This document shows, piece after piece, positions 1 to 7,637 of a stretch of 19,888 nucleotides of DNA. The stretch spans positions 1-19,888 of the forward strand of contig DASWMI010000200.1 in assembly GCA_036399835.1 (NCBI GenBank), read 5' to 3'. This DNA is from DASYML01 sp036399835 (GTDB taxonomy: Bacteria; Acidobacteriota; Blastocatellia; Pyrinomonadales; Pyrinomonadaceae). Each line of letters opens with the position of its first letter. Position 1 is the first letter of the stretch. The notes beneath the pieces are model-generated. The model had not been told where the DNA came from. It did not search any database and saw only the letters and a list, made by a program, of their open reading frames with translations. A program made the translations under genes and the position numbers.

Positions 1-304
1 GCGGCTCTCTCTGGAAGCTTGAGAATTGATGTCCTAAAAAAGAAAGGCGGCCAACAGTGGCTTTACCGTCCGCCCCCGCCTGCCTGCCGCTACGCTCACG
101 CCGTCCGTTTTCTTCGGTATTTTAAGTAAAAGGCTAATCCGGCGGCTTCTTCAGGAAATTTTTAGATTCCACGAAGATATTTTTTTGACTTTACAGAATA
201 GGTCCTCTCAGGACACATCAAGCCGGAATCGGGCTTTCAACGCCCGATTCCGGCTTGTTAAGCGCATGGCTTAATTTATCTGCCAGGGGAGGAGCAGAGC
301 CTTG
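1..304. other. Intergenic region with no convincing gene
   Basis: No reading frame here has a ribosome binding site or recognisable protein content. The region lies downstream of the first PEP-CTERM gene. Apart from the hairpin at 220-256 it holds a small dyad (GTCCT/AGGAC, 202-214) and a weak GGCGG/CCGCC stem (46-50 with 70-74) that, read on the minus strand, is followed by a T-rich run, so it could be a weak backup terminator. The rest is AT-rich without clear signals. Confidence 0.5.
220..256 (-). terminator. Hairpin after the first PEP-CTERM gene
   Basis: There is a perfect 15-bp inverted repeat (AAGCCGGAATCGGGC at 220-234, complement at 242-256) with a 7-nt loop. It lies about 50 nt past the TAG stop of the PEP-CTERM gene. 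On the minus strand the stem is not followed by a T run, so it is not a canonical intrinsic terminator. It may act as an mRNA 3'-end stabiliser or a factor-assisted terminator. Confidence 0.55.
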
Positions 305-907
305 CTATTCTTTGGCCGCTTTTCGCCTTTTCCGTGCAGCAGCGGCCACGCCCGCCAGTCCGGTGCCCAAAAGCAGCATGGTGGTCGGTTCGGGAACTTC
401 CGAACCGCCGTTGATCTTGATGCTGTTGCCATCTGGAAGACTGATGAAATGGACCGTAATCTGGTCAATAGTAAGCGAAGTTGGAGCAGAGGTCAGGGTA
501 AAGACTACTGTCCCCGAGTTAGACCCGGCCAAAGCGGTCGTCTTGCCCTGTTTGCTGCTGGCTATCGCTTCCATATTGCCGAGTCCGCCGCCGCCCGAGC
601 TGAATTTGAATTGGCTCAGACCGCCGCTGAAACTGGTGCTTGAGACGTTGAGGTTAGGGCTGGTGTTGAGTCCAATGCCAGCAATATATGAGCCGTTGGT
701 CGAAGTGTTCGACAGGGTGACGGTCAACTGGTCGCCGTTTAGAGTCACGGTCGCAATGCCGGATGTTCCCGGATACTGAGCCGAGGTGAAGGTGTATGTC
801 ACGCTCTGTCCCTGGGTTAGTGTGATGGGATCGGCGTAAGTTTGAGCGGCATTGAAAGCCGTGAACATGAGGGCCGCTGCCATCATGAGAAGCATTCTGC
901 GTATCAT
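305..907 (-). CDS. PEP-CTERM sorting domain protein
   Basis: This 200-residue exported protein has an N-terminal signal peptide (basic MIRR, hydrophobic 5-22, probable cleavage near TYA-D at 23-26). Its body is rich in Ser, Thr and Gly and probably beta-sheet. The tail is a full PEP-CTERM signal: VPEP at 171-174, a hydrophobic helix 177-191 (TMLLLGTGLAGVAAA) and a basic end (RKRRK). In this family an exosortase recognises the tail at the inner membrane and releases the protein to the surface or extracellular matrix; no exosortase is in the window. The ATG at 907 has a good site, GGGAGG about 9 nt upstream. The ligand or structural role of the body is unknown. The tail is nearly the same as that of the protein at 1193-1912, while the bodies are unrelated by eye. 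Confidence 0.9.
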   Translation of the reverse strand: MIRRMLLMMAAALMFTAFNAAQTYADPITLTQGQSVTYTFTSAQYPGTSGIATVTLNGDQLTVTLSNTSTNGSYIAGIGLNTSPNLNVSSTSFSGGLSQFKFSSGGGGLGNMEAIASSKQGKTTALAGSNSGTVVFTLTSAPTSLTIDQITVHFISLPDGNSIKINGGSEVPEPTTMLLLGTGLAGVAAAARKRRKAAKE

Positions 908-1045
908 TCGAAAATTCCTCCCTGAGCTTTGGTAAATAACCCGCCTACGGCTCGCACAACGCTGGCGGCGTTAGGGGCAAAGAACTTGAGTACTGCTCTT
1001 TTCAGGATAAAAGTGACAATCAACGTCAATTTCCAGAAGAGCGAC

Positions 1046-1061
1046 TGCTTTTATTTTGCCA
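1046..1061 (-). promoter_or_regulatory. Candidate sigma-54 promoter for first PEP-CTERM gene
   Basis: On the minus strand the element reads TGGCAAAATAAAAGCA, with the diagnostic GG-N10-GC spacing (GG at 1060-1059, GC at 1048-1047). The -24 half TGGCA is perfect; the -12 half is AAGCA instead of TTGCA. It would give a leader of roughly 125 nt before the ATG at 907. Sigma-54 control of PEP-CTERM genes through PrsK/PrsR-type systems is known in other bacteria. The match is imperfect and could be chance. Confidence 0.35.
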
Positions 1062-1090
1062 TACTTGTTGTGCGCAGCGGATAATAAACA

Positions 1091-1135
1091 AAAAAGCAGG
1101 GCGGAGCAAGATAAATCTGCTCCGCCCTGCTTTTT
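1091..1135 (-). terminator. Intrinsic terminator of second PEP-CTERM gene
   Basis: A perfect 18-bp stem (1091-1108 with 1118-1135, core GCAGGGCGGAGCA) has a 9-nt loop and T runs on both sides. Read on the minus strand it ends in six T and sits about 57 nt past the stop of the gene at 1193. It can also work on the plus strand. It separates the two PEP-CTERM genes into two transcripts. Confidence 0.92.
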
Positions 1136-1192
1136 GAGAATCCAGCCTCTTCAGGCAGGCATCAGGTGCTGCCGACTGTGAAGCGCTTGGCC

Positions 1193-1912
1193 TTATTCTT
1201 TAGAGGCTTGCCGACGCTTGCGTGCGGCGGCGGCGACTCCGGCCAGCCCCGTGCCGAGCAGAACCATCGTGGCCGGTTCGGGCACTTCCGTTGGATTTGC
1301 GGGGCCTGAACCCAGTTTGAAGTTCGTGAACGAGCCTGTGTCGTCCGAGGTGCGCGCGAAGAGGCCGAGACGCAGGTTCGGGTCTGCATCATAGGCGGCC
1401 ATCAATGCAGCTTGCTGGTCGGGCGTCAGGCCGAAGGTATAGTCTCCATGTCCCTGGCCGCCAGCCTGCTCGACGAAATATTGACCGCTCAACGGGTTAG
1501 GCGTGAATGACCCCTGGAACAGAATCGCGCCCGTTTTTGAATCGTAGGCTGTCAAGACCAGTTCATGGAGGATGAGGTCGTTGTCCGGGTCTTCGATGTC
1601 CATGAAGATTCTCACGCTGCTATCGCGCGTCAACCCGGCTTCGGCGAACGTGACGGTCTTGGTGTGCTCACCCTGTTTGGCGATCTCGCCCGAAATGACA
1701 TCCTTGCTCCCGTCGTAGCTCACGCTGCCGAATGCGTTCTGAGTATTTTTGGGCGACTGGATGGACAGAACGGATTCGGGCGCTTTGCCGACGCCGCCCT
1801 GCGGAGCGCCCGGCCCAATCAGAATGATGTCTGCGTAAGCGCTGCTTCCGGCAAGGCTCAGCGTTAAAGCAACGCCGAGACAAAAGGCTAACCTGGATAG
1901 AAGTTTATGCAT
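1193..1912 (-). CDS. PEP-CTERM sorting domain protein
   Basis: This is a 239-residue exported protein. The signal peptide spans 1-27 (MHKLLSRLAF start, hydrophobic 9-22, cleavage near AYA-D). The mature part (28-205) is acidic and probably beta-rich; I do not recognise it as a named family. It contains an Asp-rich stretch around 105-112 (DIEDPDND) that could bind metal. The tail is a clear PEP-CTERM signal: VPEP at 210-213, a hydrophobic helix 215-230, and RKRRQ. A conserved ATG at 1912 has GGGAGGT upstream, though about 13 nt away, which is long. It has its own intrinsic terminator at 1091-1135, so it is probably monocistronic. The role is likely surface or matrix structure; the exosortase must be encoded elsewhere. 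Confidence 0.9.
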   Translation of the reverse strand: MHKLLSRLAFCLGVALTLSLAGSSAYADIILIGPGAPQGGVGKAPESVLSIQSPKNTQNAFGSVSYDGSKDVISGEIAKQGEHTKTVTFAEAGLTRDSSVRIFMDIEDPDNDLILHELVLTAYDSKTGAILFQGSFTPNPLSGQYFVEQAGGQGHGDYTFGLTPDQQAALMAAYDADPNLRLGLFARTSDDTGSFTNFKLGSGPANPTEVPEPATMVLLGTGLAGVAAAARKRRQASKE

Positions 1913-2170
1913 GGTTGGATTCTCTACCTCCCTTGATGACTGACTAATTCATCTCTTTTCAATGTTTAAGGCTGAAAGGCGAGGGTTTCTGACAAGCCCT
2001 CAGGGCGTGCCTGCCGCTTAACCCTTTTTTGACCCTTTCGTTTTTCTCTACCCAAATGAAAGGAGTAATTAAGCGAGGTTTCCCATAAATTTGGTAGAAA
2101 AAATCTCTGATTATGGCCCTCATTTCCGGTTCTTTAGGGCGGTCAACGCAAGACAGTCTGATTCCCGGCA

Positions 2171-4000
2171 CTAGGATTTAAATTTCTTCAAAAGACGTGT
2201 GAATTGACCGAGGGCGGCGCGCGCCTCCGGCAGCCCGAGGGCCAAGGTAATCGCGTAGTAGACCAGCCCGTAAGAACCCAGGACGACGAGCGCGATGATA
2301 AAGGGATGGCGCGGGCCTAAGATGAGCTTGAAGCCCCAGCCGATGGCGGCTCCGGCGGCTGCGCTCATCCAGAGCCTGACCATGTAGGAAAAGGGCAGCC
2401 CCGTCCGGCCAATCCTACGGTTCAAAGTCCGCCGCAGCAAAATAAACTCGACCCACCCGGCAATGCCAGCCGAAGCCGTCAACCCCGCGACGCCCCATTT
2501 CTGGTCTATGCCGAGCAACGGAGGCAGCGGAATCGCAAACAGGTAGCCGAGCACGGTCGTCAGGAAGACGCGCAGGACGGCGAACTTGAGAGGCGTGCGC
2601 GTGTCATGTAGAGCGTAGTAGGTCGAAGAGTAAAGCCTGCCGAGCGTGGAGGCCAGCAGGCCCACCGTAGAGCCTGCGAGAATGCCCCAGACATACACGG
2701 CATCGTTGTGATTAAACTTGCCTGTTTGATAAAGGACAGCCGTGATGACATCTCCGAGCGCGAGGAAGGCCATAGAGGAGGGCACGATGTAAAAGGCTAT
2801 CCGCCTGAGTCCCTCTTCGAGACGATGGCGCAACTGCTCGTTAACCTGCTCCTCGTCTCCGAGCGCGCTCGCCATCGCAGGCAGTTCAGCCGCCGAGATG
2901 GACATCCCGAAGAGGCTCACGGGAAGCGTGTAAAGGCTCTGCGCGTAATTGATGGCCGCGACCGCGCCGGTCGGCAGCAGGCTCGCCAGCACCTGGTCCA
3001 CAAAGGCTGAGATTTGGACCACACCGCGACTGACAAAGACCGGGAGGAAGTTGCGCACAACTGTCCGCACGTTGTCTGAGACGATGTCGAAGACCGGGCG
3101 CAGCCGCTTGACCAGACGGAAAACGGTCGGAAGCTGAACGCCGAATTGCAGCGCGCTTCCGATAACTGAGCCCCAGGCCGTCATGACGGCCAGCGGGTAG
3201 AGGTCCAGGCGGTGGCCGAAGCCGATGAGGGCCGTGATGATGGCGATATTCCAGACGACCGGCGCGGTGTAAGAGAGAAAGAAGCGGCGATGGCTGTTGA
3301 GGACTCCGAGACACCAGGCGGACATCACGAGCAGCCCCGCGCCCGGAAAAAAGATTCTCACCAGTCGAATGGTCCACTCTCGTTTTTCACCCTCGAAGCC
3401 GGGCGCAATGAGGCTAATCAGATAGGGCGTAGTGAGAACTCCCGCGAGCACTATCAGCGAAGTCGTGAGCGCGAGCAGCGTCAGAATCGCGTCGGCCACG
3501 CGCGAAGCCTCTTCTTTCTCACCGCGCGCGAGCAACTTGGCGTAAACAGGGATGAAGGAGGCCGAGAGAGCGCCTTCGCCAAAGATGTTCTGTAGGAAGT
3601 TTGGAATCCTGAAGGCCGCGTTAAAGGCGTCGGCAGCCGGGGAAGTCCCGAAATAATAGGCGAAGACCCTCTGGCGTATAACGCCGATAATGCGGCTCAG
3701 GAGAATCCCTGCGCCGACCAGAAAAGCGTGCCTGCCTGTACTGGCTTCACGCTCGCGGCGCGCGTTGCGCTGGTCGCCGCGTGTCTCTGCGGGAATCGCG
3801 CCGAACGGAATCTCCGTCTCGCCCGCGATGATGCCGGCATCCTTGCTCGTCTTGGCCTCTGCGACCTGGACGCGCGACTCATCTGCTGCCTGCTGCTCCG
3901 GCGGCGACGTTTGGCCGGGGCCGTCTCCCTGTGCCTCTGGCGGCGCGTCGTCAATGCCTTCGAGGTCCGCGCTCGATTCGGTTCGCTGGTCGGGACTCAT
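2171..4000 (-). CDS. murJ: Lipid II flippase MurJ
   Basis: This inner-membrane protein of the MOP superfamily flips lipid II across the membrane for peptidoglycan synthesis. Many hydrophobic segments run from about residue 92 to the C-terminus, as expected for the 14-helix fold. The family signature ADAFNAAFRIPN at 122-133 and the following GEGALSASFIPVY at 141-153 are clear. R103, R109 and D124 line up with E. coli R18, R24 and D39 at identical spacing; these are charged residues of the MurJ cavity. At 609 residues it is about 90 longer than usual. The extra part is an acidic, Gln/Glu/Ala-rich, probably disordered N-terminal cytosolic tail. The ATG lies 8 nt after the stop of the response regulator with no obvious Shine-Dalgarno sequence, which suggests translational coupling. 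No internal ATG would give a shorter standard start. Confidence 0.95.
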   Translation of the reverse strand: MSPDQRTESSADLEGIDDAPPEAQGDGPGQTSPPEQQAADESRVQVAEAKTSKDAGIIAGETEIPFGAIPAETRGDQRNARREREASTGRHAFLVGAGILLSRIIGVIRQRVFAYYFGTSPAADAFNAAFRIPNFLQNIFGEGALSASFIPVYAKLLARGEKEEASRVADAILTLLALTTSLIVLAGVLTTPYLISLIAPGFEGEKREWTIRLVRIFFPGAGLLVMSAWCLGVLNSHRRFFLSYTAPVVWNIAIITALIGFGHRLDLYPLAVMTAWGSVIGSALQFGVQLPTVFRLVKRLRPVFDIVSDNVRTVVRNFLPVFVSRGVVQISAFVDQVLASLLPTGAVAAINYAQSLYTLPVSLFGMSISAAELPAMASALGDEEQVNEQLRHRLEEGLRRIAFYIVPSSMAFLALGDVITAVLYQTGKFNHNDAVYVWGILAGSTVGLLASTLGRLYSSTYYALHDTRTPLKFAVLRVFLTTVLGYLFAIPLPPLLGIDQKWGVAGLTASAGIAGWVEFILLRRTLNRRIGRTGLPFSYMVRLWMSAAAGAAIGWGFKLILGPRHPFIIALVVLGSYGLVYYAITLALGLPEARAALGQFTRLLKKFKS

Positions 4001-4008
4001 CTTGAAAG

Positions 4009-5376
4009 TTAAAGTTCGTACTCCTTGATCTTGGTGAGCAGCGTTTTATAGCTGACGCCTAAGGTTTCTGCGGCGCGCGTCTTATTGCCTTCGTGAGCGC
4101 GGAGCGCGTCCGCTATCTTGCGCCGCTCGACCAGACGCGCGGCACGCTCGGCGGCCTCGTTGAGCGTCCCCGAAAGATCGAACTCTTTGAGCGCCTCAGA
4201 CTCCTGCGGATTGAGAGGGCCAAGCCCTAAATCGCGCGGTTCGAGCGCGCTGGTGTCGGAGAGTATGCAGGCGCGCTCGATGGCGTTTTCCAGCTCGCGG
4301 ACATTGCCGGGCCAGGCATGAGCGCGTATGGCCTTGAGACTCTCTTCGCTGAGGATGGCTTCGCGTCTGCGCAACTCCCTGCCAAGCTGCGCGGCGAAAT
4401 GGCGCGCGAGTAGTAAGACATCTTCGCCGCGCTCGCGCAAAGGCGGAATCTCTATGGGAAAGACCGCGAGGCGGAAGAAGAGGTCGCGGCGAAACTCTCC
4501 GCTTTCGACAGCCGCGCGCAAATCCTTGTTCGTCGCTGCCACGACGCGCACGTCAACCGGAACGGGAGCGCGACCGCCAATCCGGTCCACACTCTTCTCT
4601 TCAATCGCGCGCAGGAGTTTGCCCTGCACGGCCAGCGGCAGTTCGCCTATCTCGTCCAGAAAGACAGTGCCTCCGGCGGCCAGCTCAAACTTTCCGAGGC
4701 GGCGGTCGCTGGCTCCCGTGAACGCGCCGCGCTCGTGGCCGAACAATTCGTTCTCGATGAGAGTTTCGGGAATGGCAGCGCAGTTGATGGCGACAAAGGG
4801 TTTGTCGCGGCGCATAGAGAGATGATGGACGGCGCGCGCGAAAAGCTCTTTGCCCGTGCCGGATTCGCCGAGGAGCAGCACGTTGGCTTGCGTCTGCGCA
4901 ACGCGCTGAGTCTCCGCGACGACGCGCTTGATGGCCTCGGATTCTCCGATGATGCGTGGAAAGCCGTAGCGCCTGGACCACTCTTCGCGGAGCAAGATGT
5001 TCTCCGTGCGCAGCCGCGCCTGTTCCAGAGCGCGCTCGACCAGCAAGAGCAGGTGGTTTGAGTCAACGGGCTTTTGTAGAAAATCCTGCGCGCCGTCCTT
5101 CATCGCCTGGACGGCTTCGTCAATCGAGCCGTAGCCAGTCATCAGGATGACGGGAATTTCGGGGTCTGCGGCGCGTGCGGCGCGGAGCACGTCGAGGCCG
5201 GAGCCGTGAGGCATACGCAGGTCCGTGAGGACGAGGCGGTGCGGCGCGCGTGTAATCTCTATGGCGGCCTCGCGCGCATCTGCGCTTTCGGTCACGGTGT
5301 AGCCAGCCGTCTCAAGCGTCAAACGCAGCACGCGCCGCAGGCTCTCTTTGTCCTCAACCAGCAGTATGTCAGGCAT
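4009..5376 (-). CDS. Sigma-54-dependent response regulator (NtrC family)
   Basis: This is a 455-residue transcription activator of complete three-domain form. The receiver domain (1-115) has the acidic pocket E8/D9, phospho-acceptor D52, T80 and K102. The AAA+ domain (about 142-370) has Walker A GESGTGKE (170-177), the sigma-54 contact loop GAFTGA (217-222), Walker B TVFLDEIGE (237-245) and an arginine finger region around FRRDLFFRL (295-303). A Fis-type helix-turn-helix closes the protein (about 418-453, NKTRAAETLGVSYKTLLTKI). Every catalytic residue is present, so it should drive open-complex formation at sigma-54 promoters. No histidine kinase is adjacent. It is the first gene of an operon with murJ and sits just downstream of the pilin block whose promoter is sigma-54-like; PilR-like or PrsR-like roles both fit, and the sequence does not decide between them. 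Confidence 0.95.
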   Translation of the reverse strand: MPDILLVEDKESLRRVLRLTLETAGYTVTESADAREAAIEITRAPHRLVLTDLRMPHGSGLDVLRAARAADPEIPVILMTGYGSIDEAVQAMKDGAQDFLQKPVDSNHLLLLVERALEQARLRTENILLREEWSRRYGFPRIIGESEAIKRVVAETQRVAQTQANVLLLGESGTGKELFARAVHHLSMRRDKPFVAINCAAIPETLIENELFGHERGAFTGASDRRLGKFELAAGGTVFLDEIGELPLAVQGKLLRAIEEKSVDRIGGRAPVPVDVRVVAATNKDLRAAVESGEFRRDLFFRLAVFPIEIPPLRERGEDVLLLARHFAAQLGRELRRREAILSEESLKAIRAHAWPGNVRELENAIERACILSDTSALEPRDLGLGPLNPQESEALKEFDLSGTLNEAAERAARLVERRKIADALRAHEGNKTRAAETLGVSYKTLLTKIKEYEL

Positions 5377-5384
5377 AAGAAGTA

Positions 5385-5412
5385 GTCAGTCGTCGGCAGC
5401 CAGTCGTCAGTC
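5385..5412. repeat. Heptanucleotide tandem repeat (4 units)
   Basis: On the minus strand this is four consecutive 7-mers of the form GACTGAC (variants GACTGGC, TGCCGAC), ending about 8 nt before the ATG of the response regulator. It forms the leader of that gene and leaves no room for a Shine-Dalgarno sequence other than the weak tail ACTTCTT. Two other heptamer tracts with different units occur in this window. Confidence 0.7.
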
Positions 5413-5459
5413 AAAGCAGAGCGCGGATGATTGATGGCTGGCCGCTGATTACTTTTGGC

Positions 5460-5489
5460 ATCATTCATCGTTACTCTTTTACATGTCAA
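5460..5489 (-). promoter_or_regulatory. Candidate sigma-70 promoter for regulator-murJ operon
   Basis: On the minus strand there is a perfect TTGACA (5489-5484), an 18-nt spacer and AATGAT (5465-5460, 4 of 6 matches to TATAAT). It lies between the pilin-block terminator and the regulator and would give a leader of about 75 nt. The -10 box is weak, so this is a candidate only. Confidence 0.45.
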
Positions 5490-5504
5490 GAGGCTCCGGA
5501 TAAA

Positions 5505-5536
5505 AGAAAGAAAGGCCCGCCGGAAGCGGGCGGGCC
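5505..5536 (-). terminator. Intrinsic terminator at end of pilin operon
   Basis: An 8-bp GC stem GGCCCGCC (5514-5521) pairs with GGCGGGCC (5529-5536) around a 7-nt loop. On the minus strand it is followed by a T-rich tract (TTTCTTTCTTTT). It lies about 33 nt past the stop of the last pilin gene, so it closes the nine-gene block and isolates the regulator operon from read-through. Confidence 0.88.
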
Positions 5537-5568
5537 AAAGAGCAGAGCGGAGAGTGTGGGAGCGGGCT

Positions 5569-6942
5569 TTATTTCTCGACAACTCCGAGAGGCTTATTGC
5601 CGATTCGTTTCGCGTTTTCGACGGCGAGCGAATCGTATTGCATGGTCATGCCGCCGCCGCCGGAGAAGTCGAAGGTCGGAGCGGTAAAGCCGCTGGTCGC
5701 GCCCGCGGTGGTGTCGAATCTGGCGATGGCGATGGCGCCGAGGAGGGTTCCGGTTCCGCCGCCGCTACGAAAGACCCTGCCCTTGCCAAGCACTAGAATG
5801 AGACCGCTGAAACTGGGAGTGCCCTTGATGATGAGATCGCCCGTCACGATCAGCAGACCCGCACCGCCGTCAAGATCACAGTCGCCGTCAACAAAGTTAT
5901 AGTCATGCGGGTTTGAACCCGCCACGCCGCTAAAGGCGTAGCCGGTTGTCACCGGAGGATGATATGTACCCTCGACGGTTTGAGCAATCTTTCTCCATTT
6001 GTTCAGAAAGGCTCGCGCACCTGTCGGGCCGTCGGTCGTGCGCAGGTATTCGGGAAGCTCATTCGGGTCTGTAATCAGGTCAATCTTCGGGCTGTTGACA
6101 GTATCAGGCTTGCAGTTATTGCAATTACTGATGACCGTCTCGGCGACCGTTTTATCCCAGGTGGTGGTGACGGCGAAAGAGAGGAGGGGCGCTGCCGATG
6201 GCTTCTGCTTATCCTGGCCCGAATATTTTTTGGCTGCGCTGTTGCCAATATCGAAAGTCATCTTATCGTTGTTCGTATTCGAGCCGATGAGGGACATCAT
6301 GGCTTTGGCGTTGTAGTCCAGAGTGATGGTCGTCATCACCATCTGAAGCTGCTTGCGCGCGCCGCCCGGCCCGTACCCTGTTGATGTCACGAGCAGACGC
6401 GCAGGCTCGTAAGTAGCCGAGGCAGCGCGGGCCGCGCCCGTCGGGTCGTCAGGGTCAACCACAGTGATGCTATAGGCCGAGCCGCTAAACAATCCGTAGG
6501 TCGCGGCGTTAACGGGAACGCGGTCGGTGTAGGTGGCCGAGTAAGAGAGCCATCTTGAGAGGCGCGCTGTTCCGGCGGCGGTCGCCGCGTCGCCCGGAGC
6601 GTTTGAGGTCGAAGGCTCGACGGCGATACGGAAGTTGATTTTCTGCGGAGCAGGCGGAGGCGAAGAGAGCGCCGTGCTCGGTGAGACGTTTTGTCGCAGG
6701 ACATTGAGCACGGCCTGCAAGCCTGCTTCCGCGCCGTAATAGGCTTTCATCTCTCCGGTCGCGTCAATAGTATTAGTGCTCGACCTGCCCGTGGTCAGAA
6801 TCAGTATTCCGCCAGCCGTGAGAATCATCAGCGAGATGAGCAAAACGGAGATCAGCGCCGCGCCGCGCTCGCTCTCTCTGTCTATTTTGCGATTGGATGT
6901 TAAGTGCATTTGCATGACAGCTTCCACGGCAAGCTCTTCCAC
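5569..6942 (-). CDS. PilX-type minor pilin, cassette A
   Basis: This 457-residue protein has a type IV prepilin-like N-terminus: ERG followed by AALISVLLISLMILTAGG, then a long helix (KAYYGAEAGLQAVLNVL, 66-82) typical of PilX/GspK N-terminal domains. There is no Glu at position +5 after the putative cleavage Gly27, as in GspK-like tip pseudopilins. The C-terminal part has Gly-rich repeats (GDLIIKGTPSFSGLILVLGK and similar, about 365-420) that suggest a beta-helix or bactofilin-like fold. It shares blocks with the paralogue at 9548-11380 (MTFDIGNSAAKKYSG, GFTAPTFDFSGGG, VVEK end). The longest frame starts with GTG at 6942; ATG at 6915 or 6909 gives a leader nearer normal length and may be the true start. 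It is the last gene of the block. Confidence 0.85.
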   Translation of the reverse strand: MEELAVEAVMQMHLTSNRKIDRESERGAALISVLLISLMILTAGGILILTTGRSSTNTIDATGEMKAYYGAEAGLQAVLNVLRQNVSPSTALSSPPPAPQKINFRIAVEPSTSNAPGDAATAAGTARLSRWLSYSATYTDRVPVNAATYGLFSGSAYSITVVDPDDPTGAARAASATYEPARLLVTSTGYGPGGARKQLQMVMTTITLDYNAKAMMSLIGSNTNNDKMTFDIGNSAAKKYSGQDKQKPSAAPLLSFAVTTTWDKTVAETVISNCNNCKPDTVNSPKIDLITDPNELPEYLRTTDGPTGARAFLNKWRKIAQTVEGTYHPPVTTGYAFSGVAGSNPHDYNFVDGDCDLDGGAGLLIVTGDLIIKGTPSFSGLILVLGKGRVFRSGGGTGTLLGAIAIARFDTTAGATSGFTAPTFDFSGGGGMTMQYDSLAVENAKRIGNKPLGVVEK

Positions 6943-6948
6943 CTCAAA

Positions 6949-7611
6949 TTAATATTGGTCCACCATCGTCGGCGCGTTGCGCAGCGCGATGTCGGATGAG
7001 AGCCGGACCAGCGTGTCCGGCTGTCCCTGAGTGGTGGCGGGAAGATTGACCCGCACATCCACCCTCACACGCACGGCGTTGGCTATCGCCACGGCATTAC
7101 CCGCTCCATCCAGATAAGAGATTTGCAGGTCTGAGATATTACTCGCGAGGACGGCGCGATTGGCTGCGATATTATTATCCCAACGCACGATGGCCGCGTT
7201 GTTCGCCTGAAAGACGTAGATTAAATCTTCATCCTGGTCATTGGTCGCAAGCAAGGGATTGCCGGTCGCGGGGTCAACCGGGTCCGAAGCCACATCGTTA
7301 TGTATATTGGCGCGGATGCGTATGGAGGTGGCTGAGGAATCCGCGACCACGAGTCCATTGACGTTGACCAGGCCGAAGCCCGCGTTGGCTATATCGCGCG
7401 ACATGATGTTGAGCGCACGCTGCGCGTCGGCCAACGCGTCCGTTCGCTGATTCTCGCGTGTGCGCGTGCTGAGCGAAGATGTCAGCAAGGTGGTCGCCGC
7501 TGTTAAGGCGATCATCAAGATAGTCATCGCGATAATCAGTTCGAGAAGCGAGAAGCCAGCCGCCGCCGCCGCGCGCTTAGCCTGTGTCTGATGCCGGACC
7601 ATAACTTTCAC
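6949..7611 (-). CDS. PilW-type minor pilin, cassette A
   Basis: This type IV pilus minor pilin has a short basic leader, the cleavage site AAAAAG/FSLLE with Phe +1 and Glu +5, then the hydrophobic helix LIIAMTILMIALTAATTLL. The region after it (QRALNIMSRDIANAGFG) is the conserved PilW/GspJ extension, and a beta-rich globular part follows, ending SSDIALRN. The frame remains open to an ATG at 7701 inside the preceding pilV-type gene, but I chose GTG at 7611: it follows an AGAGG site with 7-nt spacing, lies just after the previous stop (7638), and removes about 30 uncharacteristic residues. ATG at 7602 is the next choice. It is clearly paralogous to the protein at 11415-12152. Confidence 0.88.
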   Translation of the reverse strand: MKVMVRHQTQAKRAAAAAGFSLLELIIAMTILMIALTAATTLLTSSLSTRTRENQRTDALADAQRALNIMSRDIANAGFGLVNVNGLVVADSSATSIRIRANIHNDVASDPVDPATGNPLLATNDQDEDLIYVFQANNAAIVRWDNNIAANRAVLASNISDLQISYLDGAGNAVAIANAVRVRVDVRVNLPATTQGQPDTLVRLSSDIALRNAPTMVDQY

Positions 7612-7637
7612 TGTTGAACCTCTAACCAAAAAACTCG

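Noticed and set aside
255..779. Plus-strand open frame of 174 codons opposite the first PEP-CTERM gene
   Set aside because: It lies antisense to a gene with signal peptide, sorting tail and ribosome site; its translation has no domain-like features.
1996..2006. GCCCTCAGGGC palindrome upstream of the second PEP-CTERM gene
   Set aside because: The stem is only four pairs with a three-base loop and there is no T run; too weak to call an attenuator or operator.
5903..5922. T-arm-like sequence GCGGGTTCAAACCCGC resembling a tRNA fragment (minus strand)
   Set aside because: It lies within the PilX-type coding sequence, and no acceptor or anticodon stem can be formed around it.
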